A DNA stretch of 33,220 bases from an uncultured Prevotella sp. (GTDB lineage: Bacteria; Bacteroidota; Bacteroidia; Bacteroidales; Bacteroidaceae). Location: NCBI GenBank assembly GCA_946186945.1, contig CAMHPC010000014.1, positions 1 through 33,220 on the forward strand, read 5' to 3'. Positions 27,510-33,220 of this stretch are shown here, one piece after another. A model generated the notes under the pieces. It saw only the letters and a program-made list of their open reading frames with translations, ran no database searches and had not been told where the DNA came from. Each line of letters starts with the position of its first letter. Position 1 is the first letter of the stretch. The position numbers and the translations under genes are program-made.

Positions 27510-28163
27510 TCACTGCAATTCCGTCTCGCCCAGACGTTTCAGCGGTTCCTTGGCTATATTCTGCCATGTCTCTTTTGCTTTCACCTTCTCGTCGAAAGCG
27601 TTTTCCTCCAATGTCTGTTTCTTGTGTGTGAGATAGTTGAAACTCTCTGTCCTCATGTCTCCTGTCAGTCTCGACAGTTCACACACGTCCTCTCCTATGA
27701 GGTAGAAGTCGCCCTGTTGCATACGGAAGGTGTAAGAATTTGATACGTTGCTATAGCCTCCGGCAGAGTAGAAGAACGACAAGTTGATGATGAGTGTGTT
27801 TCGCGGGGTGATTTTCACTTCTCTCTCTATTGTCTCATATTCATTCTCCATGGCTGGCAGCAGTTCCTTGTATTCCTTCCACTTGTGTAGTTGTCCCTTC
27901 TCGTCGCCGAGGTAGATGGCGAGTATGGGCTTATTGAAATTGTATTGGTAGCCGTCATCGCGGGTCTTTATCTTTTCAGGGTTGTTAGGCAGGGCTATCA
28001 ACACCATGTCGGCTATTCCGTCCTTGTTCAGGTCGCCCATGCTCTCTGTGTGCTCCCATCCGGCGGGCACTATGTTCTCGGCATCAGCACCGGTACGCGA
28101 CAGGCTCTGTGCTGCCATAGTCAGTGGTAGGCAGAGGGTTAGTGTAAGTATGATTTTCTTCAT
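27510..28163 (-). CDS. Secreted hypothetical protein with an FG-GAP/EF-hand-like motif
   Basis: Signal peptide MKKIILTLTLCLPLTMAAQ; GDLNKDGIADMVLIALP. Confidence 0.65.
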   Translation of the reverse strand: MKKIILTLTLCLPLTMAAQSLSRTGADAENIVPAGWEHTESMGDLNKDGIADMVLIALPNNPEKIKTRDDGYQYNFNKPILAIYLGDEKGQLHKWKEYKELLPAMENEYETIEREVKITPRNTLIINLSFFYSAGGYSNVSNSYTFRMQQGDFYLIGEDVCELSRLTGDMRTESFNYLTHKKQTLEENAFDEKVKAKETWQNIAKEPLKRLGETELQ

Positions 28164-28183
28164 AATCAGGTAAGTTTAATTGG

Positions 28184-29305
28184 TTATTCTTCTCTCTTTA
28201 CGAATGGTTGCTTTCCCCGTTTGCGTATGCGCAGGTTGACGGTGTAGTTGAGTGTGATAAACAGAACTACATCGATTATGATAATCAGCGTGAGCGATGC
28301 ACCGCACAATTTGTTGAGCATTATATTGATGGTAGTGAATAGTAATGACACCGTCAGTATGCAGATGAGTGCGTGGTGCTGGTCCATGCCACTGCGCATC
28401 AGTTTGTGATGTATGTGGTTCTTGTCTGCATCGAAGATAGGAGAGTGATTGACAAGACGGGTGAGTGCCACACGTACCAGGTCGAGCATGGGCACCATGA
28501 GGAAGGTGAACGAGAGTAGTAGACGGTCGGAACGGTAGGGTATGACATTGGGGTTGTCCATCGCCAGTTTCACAAAAAGGAAACCAAGGATGAAGCCCAG
28601 AGTCAGACTGCCTGAATCACCCATGAATATCTTGCGGTTCTTCTCTGGGTCGCCCAGCATGTTGAAATACAGAAAACCTACCACTACGCCCATCAGTCCT
28701 GCTATGAGTATGGCGTAAGACCACATGCCCTCGGAGACGAAGCATGCTAAAAAACCTGCCAGAGCAAGGAAACACAGACCGCCTGCCAGTCCGTCGATAC
28801 CGTCTATGAGGTTGATGGAGTTCTCTATGAATACTATCATAAACACGGTGAGCATCATGCCTACCCATACTGGTATCTCGTGTATGCCAAGAAAACCGTA
28901 TAGATTGTTGATATACAGACCGGAGAGGGGCATTAGTGATGCCGCGAGTATCTGAACAATGAACTTGGTGGTGGCATTCAGTCCTATCAGGTCATCGATG
29001 ATACCCACGGTATAGGTCAGCAGCAGACTGATGAAGAAGAGGCAGGTCCACAGGCTCATGGTCACTTGAGCCTTGCCTGATATGCCGTCGAAAACCAACA
29101 AAGCCACTACCACTGCTATCACCATGCTCGGCAGGAAACTGATACCGCCGAGTCTCGGTATGGCTGTCTTGTGCACCTTGCGCTCGTTGGGTATGTCATA
29201 TAGTTTCTTGCGCTGGCAGTAGTTCATTATCTGGGGGATGAGTATCATTCCGCAGATGATGCTCGCCAGAAAGGATATGATGATATAGATGTAGTGTGTG
29301 GTCAT
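28184..29305 (-). CDS. MraY/WecA-family undecaprenyl-phosphate sugar-1-phosphate transferase
   Basis: KLYDIPNERKVHKTAIPRLGGISF...GIIDDLIGL...NLIDGIDGLAGG...FMGDSGSLTLGF...DADKNHIHHKLM. Confidence 0.92.
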   Translation of the reverse strand: MTTHYIYIIISFLASIICGMILIPQIMNYCQRKKLYDIPNERKVHKTAIPRLGGISFLPSMVIAVVVALLVFDGISGKAQVTMSLWTCLFFISLLLTYTVGIIDDLIGLNATTKFIVQILAASLMPLSGLYINNLYGFLGIHEIPVWVGMMLTVFMIVFIENSINLIDGIDGLAGGLCFLALAGFLACFVSEGMWSYAILIAGLMGVVVGFLYFNMLGDPEKNRKIFMGDSGSLTLGFILGFLFVKLAMDNPNVIPYRSDRLLLSFTFLMVPMLDLVRVALTRLVNHSPIFDADKNHIHHKLMRSGMDQHHALICILTVSLLFTTINIMLNKLCGASLTLIIIIDVVLFITLNYTVNLRIRKRGKQPFVKREE

Positions 29306-29378
29306 GCTAAGTCAGCGTTTATCACGGTCTTATATCCACAGGTGTGGATGTATTATGATAACTATGCTTCACGGCTGT

Positions 29379-30038
29379 TTATTGTTTGTTGTCGGCTTTT
29401 TGTTCTGTTTTTTTTGTCTTGTATTTCTTCCAGAAGTGCCTTGCCACGAAGAACAGCACCAGTCCTGCCACCAGGATGATGAGTGCCCATTTTATGTACT
29501 CGCCGTATTCCTCTATCTTGCTCTCCAGTTGATCGGGGGGCACCACGCTGTGCAGATACCATCCCAGGGCTGCCAGTATGCAGTTCCATATTCCGGCACC
29601 GATGGTGGTATAGAGCAGGAATTTCCAGTATGTCATACGTGCCAGTCCGGCGGGTATGGAGATGAGGTGGCGTATGCCTATGAGCAGTCGGCCTGTGATG
29701 GTGGCCACCATGCCGTGGTCGTTGAAGTATTTCTCGCTCTTCTCCACTTTCTCCTGGTTGAGCAGGCAGAGGTGTCCCCAGCGGCTGTTGGCGAAGCGGT
29801 AGATGATGGGGCGCCCCAGGTAGTAGCCTGCCAGATAGTTGATGGTGGCTCCAAGGTCGGCACCTATTGTGGCAAACAGTATTACGAGGAATATGTTCAG
29901 GTTGCCATCGGCGGCATGGTATGCTGCGGGCGACACCACCAACTCCGAGGGTACGGGTATCACCGTGCTCTCCAGCATCATCAGAAAGAGTATGGTGCCG
30001 TAATTGAGGTTGCCCAGCAAGTTGCTTATCCAGTTCAT
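29379..30038 (-). CDS. DedA family membrane protein
   Basis: ESTVIPVPSELVV...GADLGATINYLAGYYLGR...GRLLIGIRHLISIPAGLARM. Start at 30038 overlaps the TPR gene stop by ATGA. Confidence 0.92.
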   Translation of the reverse strand: MNWISNLLGNLNYGTILFLMMLESTVIPVPSELVVSPAAYHAADGNLNIFLVILFATIGADLGATINYLAGYYLGRPIIYRFANSRWGHLCLLNQEKVEKSEKYFNDHGMVATITGRLLIGIRHLISIPAGLARMTYWKFLLYTTIGAGIWNCILAALGWYLHSVVPPDQLESKIEEYGEYIKWALIILVAGLVLFFVARHFWKKYKTKKTEQKADNKQ

Positions 30039-31291
30039 TGTATTATCTTTTGGTGTATGTTGTCGAAATGAGTCTTTGCGTATTCCACGTATTCCTTCAC
30101 GTCCATGCCCTCGGGGAAAAGGGGTGCGAGGGTGTCGGTCACATACTGTGGAGCACATTCCACACCCTTGGCCAGATGGTCGAGGAAGGCATCGCGCCTG
30201 CCTGCCAGTGCATCTACGAATGCCAGCAGGTCATAGCGGTCGTGCCATTCACCTCTCGTCTCTGTATCGGAGAGTCTGATGAAGCGTGCTATGTCTTCTT
30301 CTATTATTTTTATGGCCTCGTCGGTGCGGTTCAGCATCAGCAGTATGCGCACCTGCTCCATGTGTATCTCGTCGAGTATGCTGCCCTGTCTGCCGTTGGC
30401 GTACTGCTCGGCACGTCTGAGCAGGGCGAGTGCCTCCTGTGGATGGCCATTGTCCATCTGTGCTAAGGCATCGCACATCTCGGTGTGTACATCGTGGGGG
30501 TGATACTTGCGTGCCAAGTCGAAATATTCCTTGGCGCCCTTGGCATTGCCCAGTCTGTTCAGTCCGCTGGCTTTCATTACCAGGGCTTCGCGGTTGGTGG
30601 GTTCTATGGCTATGGCATATTCGCAACTGTTGATGCTCTCTTCGGTGCGTTGCAACATGAACTGTGCAGTGGCAAGTTGCACCCAGTAGAAGGTGGAGTA
30701 GGGGTTGTCGTCTATCAGGCGTTCGAATATCTCTGCTGCCTCGGCATAGTTGCCCTCCATGGCCAGTATGCGTGCCTTGGTCTCCTGATAGTCGTCGTGG
30801 GTGGTCAATTCTGAGCGTCTCAGCCATTCGAGTGCCAGTGCCGGCTGTTCATAGTCGGCATACAGCATGGCCATGTCTATGCCCAGGTCGTCGCGGTCGT
30901 CTTCGTCGGAGTTGTCGTACACCTCCTGCATCAGTGTGTCTGCCTCTTCTATCCGTCCTTCGGCTATCAGCAGTTCTGCCTGCAGATAGTGGTAGTCCAC
31001 GCTGTCGTGGTCGTCCATGCGTTCCAGCCATTGGTATGCCTCGTCCAAGTTGCCGTCGCGCAGCACCAGCAGACGGGCTTTGAAACCTATGAGTGGCAAA
31101 TGGTCGGGATAGATGGTGAGGGCATAGTCCACACACTCCATGGCATCGTCCAACTTGCCATTTACCTGATAGTATTCCACTATGTCGCACAACTCGTCCA
31201 CGTCCATGAACACCGCCTCACCGCTGTCCCTGGCGTTTTCGTACAGTCGCAACTGTCTCAGAAACTCTTGCTCTCTCTCCAGGTTGCTCAT
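30035..31291 (-). CDS. Tetratricopeptide repeat protein
   Basis: Repeated helical TPR-like units, e.g. NPYSTFYWVQLATAQFMLQRTEESINSCEYAIAIEPTNREALVMKASGLNRLGNAKGA. Start overlaps the glnS stop (ATGA). Confidence 0.88.
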   Translation of the reverse strand: MSNLEREQEFLRQLRLYENARDSGEAVFMDVDELCDIVEYYQVNGKLDDAMECVDYALTIYPDHLPLIGFKARLLVLRDGNLDEAYQWLERMDDHDSVDYHYLQAELLIAEGRIEEADTLMQEVYDNSDEDDRDDLGIDMAMLYADYEQPALALEWLRRSELTTHDDYQETKARILAMEGNYAEAAEIFERLIDDNPYSTFYWVQLATAQFMLQRTEESINSCEYAIAIEPTNREALVMKASGLNRLGNAKGAKEYFDLARKYHPHDVHTEMCDALAQMDNGHPQEALALLRRAEQYANGRQGSILDEIHMEQVRILLMLNRTDEAIKIIEEDIARFIRLSDTETRGEWHDRYDLLAFVDALAGRRDAFLDHLAKGVECAPQYVTDTLAPLFPEGMDVKEYVEYAKTHFDNIHQKIIQ

Positions 31292-32991
31292 TTGTTCTTG
31301 CGTGCCCAGGTGTCTTTCAGTCCCACGGTCTTGTTATACACGGGGTGCTCGCTGCTGCCATCGGGGTCAGCCATGAAGTAGCCTATGCGCTGGAACTGCA
31401 GGTATTCGCCTGGCTTGCGTTCGGCGGCGTATGGCTCCACGTAGCACTTGGTGAGTGTGGTGAGCGACTGCGGGTTGAGCAGTTCGCGGAAGTCGCGCTC
31501 GTCGGCAGAGGGGTTCTCCACCTCAAACAGCCGGTCGTATATCCTTACCTCGGCCTCCACGCAGTGATCGGCAGACACCCAGTGCAGTGTGCCCTTCACC
31601 TTGCGGTTGGCACCCTCGCGACCGCTCAGTGTCTCGGGGTCGTATTCTGCCAGTATCTCTGTCACCACTCCCTCTTCGTCTTTCACGCATCCGGTGCATT
31701 TCACTATGTAGGCATTCTTCAGTCGCACCTCCTTGCCTGGTGTCATGCGGAAGAACTTCTTTGGGGCGTCTTCCATGAAGTCGTCACGTTCTATCCACAG
31801 ATGTTTGGAGAAGGTGATGGTGTGTGTGCCGTCAGCCTCGCTTTCGGGGTTGTTTATGGCAGTCATCTCTTCGCTCTCACCATCGGGATAGTTGGTGATG
31901 GTCAGTGCCACGGGGTTGAGCACTGCCGACACGCGCTGTGCCTTCATGTTCAGGTCGTCGCGCACGGCAGCCTCGAGCAGTGCCATGTCGTTGAGGGCGT
32001 CAAACTTGGTGTAACCTATCGAGTCGATGAAGCGGCGTATGCTTTCGGGTGAGTAGCCACGACGGCGCATGCCGCTGAGTGTGGGCATGCGTGGGTCGTC
32101 CCATCCGCTCACCAGACCTTCGTTGACCAGAGCCAGCAGTTTGCGCTTACTCATCATGGTGTAGGTCAGGTTCAGACGGTTGAACTCTATCTGTCGGGGT
32201 CTGTAACTGTGTTGTCCTTCTTTCTCTTGCAGATAGTCTACGAAGAGGTCGTAGAGCGGACGGTGTGGCACAAACTCCAGTGTGCAGATGGAGTGTGTCA
32301 CTCCTTCGAAGTAGTCGCTCTGTCCGTGTGCAAAGTCGTACATGGGATATGCGTGCCACTTAGTGCCTGTGCGATGGTGTGGGGTATGTATGATGCGATA
32401 GATGATGGGGTCGCGGAAGTGCATGTTGGGATTGGCCATGTCTATCTTGGCTCTCAGCACCATCGAACCCTCCACAGCCTCGGGGGTGTTCATGGCGGCA
32501 AAAAGTTTCAGGTTCTCCTCTACAGGGCGGTCACGGTAGGGTGAGGGGGTACCGGCCTGTGTGGGGGTGCCCTTCTGTTCGGCTATCTGCTCTGAGGTTT
32601 GCTCGTCTACGTATGCGCGACCCTGACGGATGAGCCATAGGGCAAAGTCCCACAACTTCTCAAAGTAGTCGGAGGCGTAGTATACCTGTCCCCAGTGGAA
32701 TCCCAGCCATTTGATGTCGTTGAGAATGTTTTCCACATACTCGTTGTTCTCTTTGGTGGGGTTGGTATCATCGAAGCGCAGGTTGCACACTCCGTTGTAT
32801 TTTTCTGCTATGCCAAAATCCATACAGATGGCTTTGGCATGACCTATGTGCAGGTAGCCGTTGGGCTCTGGCGGAAAACGGGTCTGTATACGACCGTCGT
32901 TCTTCTTCTCGGCCAGGTCGGCCTCTACCATTTGTTCTACGAAACTAATACTTCGTTTCTCCTCTGCAGGAGTCATTTCTGTTGTTGCCAT
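31288..32991 (-). CDS. glnS: Glutaminyl-tRNA synthetase
   Basis: TRFPPEPNGYLHIGHAKAICMDFGIAEKYNGVCNLRFDDTNPTKE...MSKRKLLALVNEGLVSGWDDPRMPTLSGMRRRGY. Confidence 0.97.
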   Translation of the reverse strand: MATTEMTPAEEKRSISFVEQMVEADLAEKKNDGRIQTRFPPEPNGYLHIGHAKAICMDFGIAEKYNGVCNLRFDDTNPTKENNEYVENILNDIKWLGFHWGQVYYASDYFEKLWDFALWLIRQGRAYVDEQTSEQIAEQKGTPTQAGTPSPYRDRPVEENLKLFAAMNTPEAVEGSMVLRAKIDMANPNMHFRDPIIYRIIHTPHHRTGTKWHAYPMYDFAHGQSDYFEGVTHSICTLEFVPHRPLYDLFVDYLQEKEGQHSYRPRQIEFNRLNLTYTMMSKRKLLALVNEGLVSGWDDPRMPTLSGMRRRGYSPESIRRFIDSIGYTKFDALNDMALLEAAVRDDLNMKAQRVSAVLNPVALTITNYPDGESEEMTAINNPESEADGTHTITFSKHLWIERDDFMEDAPKKFFRMTPGKEVRLKNAYIVKCTGCVKDEEGVVTEILAEYDPETLSGREGANRKVKGTLHWVSADHCVEAEVRIYDRLFEVENPSADERDFRELLNPQSLTTLTKCYVEPYAAERKPGEYLQFQRIGYFMADPDGSSEHPVYNKTVGLKDTWARKNK

Positions 32992-33015
32992 ATATCAAAT
33001 AATGTCTTTTTCCGC

Positions 33016-33220
33016 TGCAAAATTAGTGCAAACCGAAGACAGAACAAAATATGCTCGCATATTTTTTATGTTTAGGTGCCGCCTAACTTATGCAAAATTA
33101 GTGCAAACCGAAGACAGAACAAAATATGCTCGCATATTTTTTATGTTTAGGTGCCGCCTAACTTATGCAAAATTAGTGCAAACCGAAGACAGAACAAAAT
33201 ATGCTCGCATATTTTTTATG
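33016..33220. repeat. Tandem repeat, 75-bp period, at least 2.7 identical copies, runs off the window
   Basis: TGCAAAATTAGTGCAAACCGAAGACAGAACAAAATATGCTCGCATATTTTTTATGTTTAGGTGCCGCCTAACTTA at 33016, 33091 and 33166 (last copy cut by the window end). Confidence 0.98.
33018..33048 (-). promoter_or_regulatory. glnS promoter in the proximal repeat copy
   Basis: Minus strand TTTG (33045-33048) - N19 - TAATTTTG (33018-33025); repeated identically with 75-bp periodicity. Confidence 0.7.

Noticed and set aside
29298-30071. 257-aa plus-strand ORF opposite dedA
   Set aside because: Antisense to a well-supported DedA gene; low-complexity shadow translation.
33016-33220. CRISPR array interpretation of the regular repeats
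   Set aside because: The 75-bp units are contiguous with no unique spacers, and no cas genes are present.

Overview
The window looks like a gene-dense chromosomal segment from a Bacteroidales bacterium, probably Prevotella-like. This is inferred from Wzi, T9SS-type and DUF4369 proteins, TAnnTTTG promoters and the lack of obvious Shine-Dalgarno sites. It is mostly housekeeping: wzi-like, GH53, yraN, birA, pyrH, tRNA-Arg(CCG), asnA, dnaX, divIC-like, pyrC, stand-alone MetH reactivation domain, metallophosphoesterase, plsC-like, polyprenol-P-mannose synthase, mfd, RNA methyltransferase, Na+/solute symporter, S8 protease, trxB, gpx, wecA-like, dedA, TPR protein and glnS. I see no phage, IS element, CRISPR array or rRNA. 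The main unexplained structure is three intergenic tandem-repeat blocks upstream of tRNA-Arg (87-bp unit), dnaX (71-bp unit) and glnS (75-bp unit, at least 2.7 identical copies). In each block the repeat unit carries a Bacteroidetes-type promoter (TTTG-N19/20-TAnnTTTG, on the minus strand), and a palindrome ends in or directly abuts the -33 TTTG. The tRNA-Arg and dnaX blocks also share homologous unit ends (AAGGTACGRTTAAGTGAG and GAACGYRAGTACCTTCG) around different palindromes. This looks like a recurrent promoter-palindrome amplification or a small non-coding element family. Secondary signals are paired inverted repeats in the divergent asnA/DUF6624 spacer, a near-leaderless divergent promoter pair at the methyltransferase/symporter junction, and the stand-alone MetH reactivation domain coupled to pyrC.
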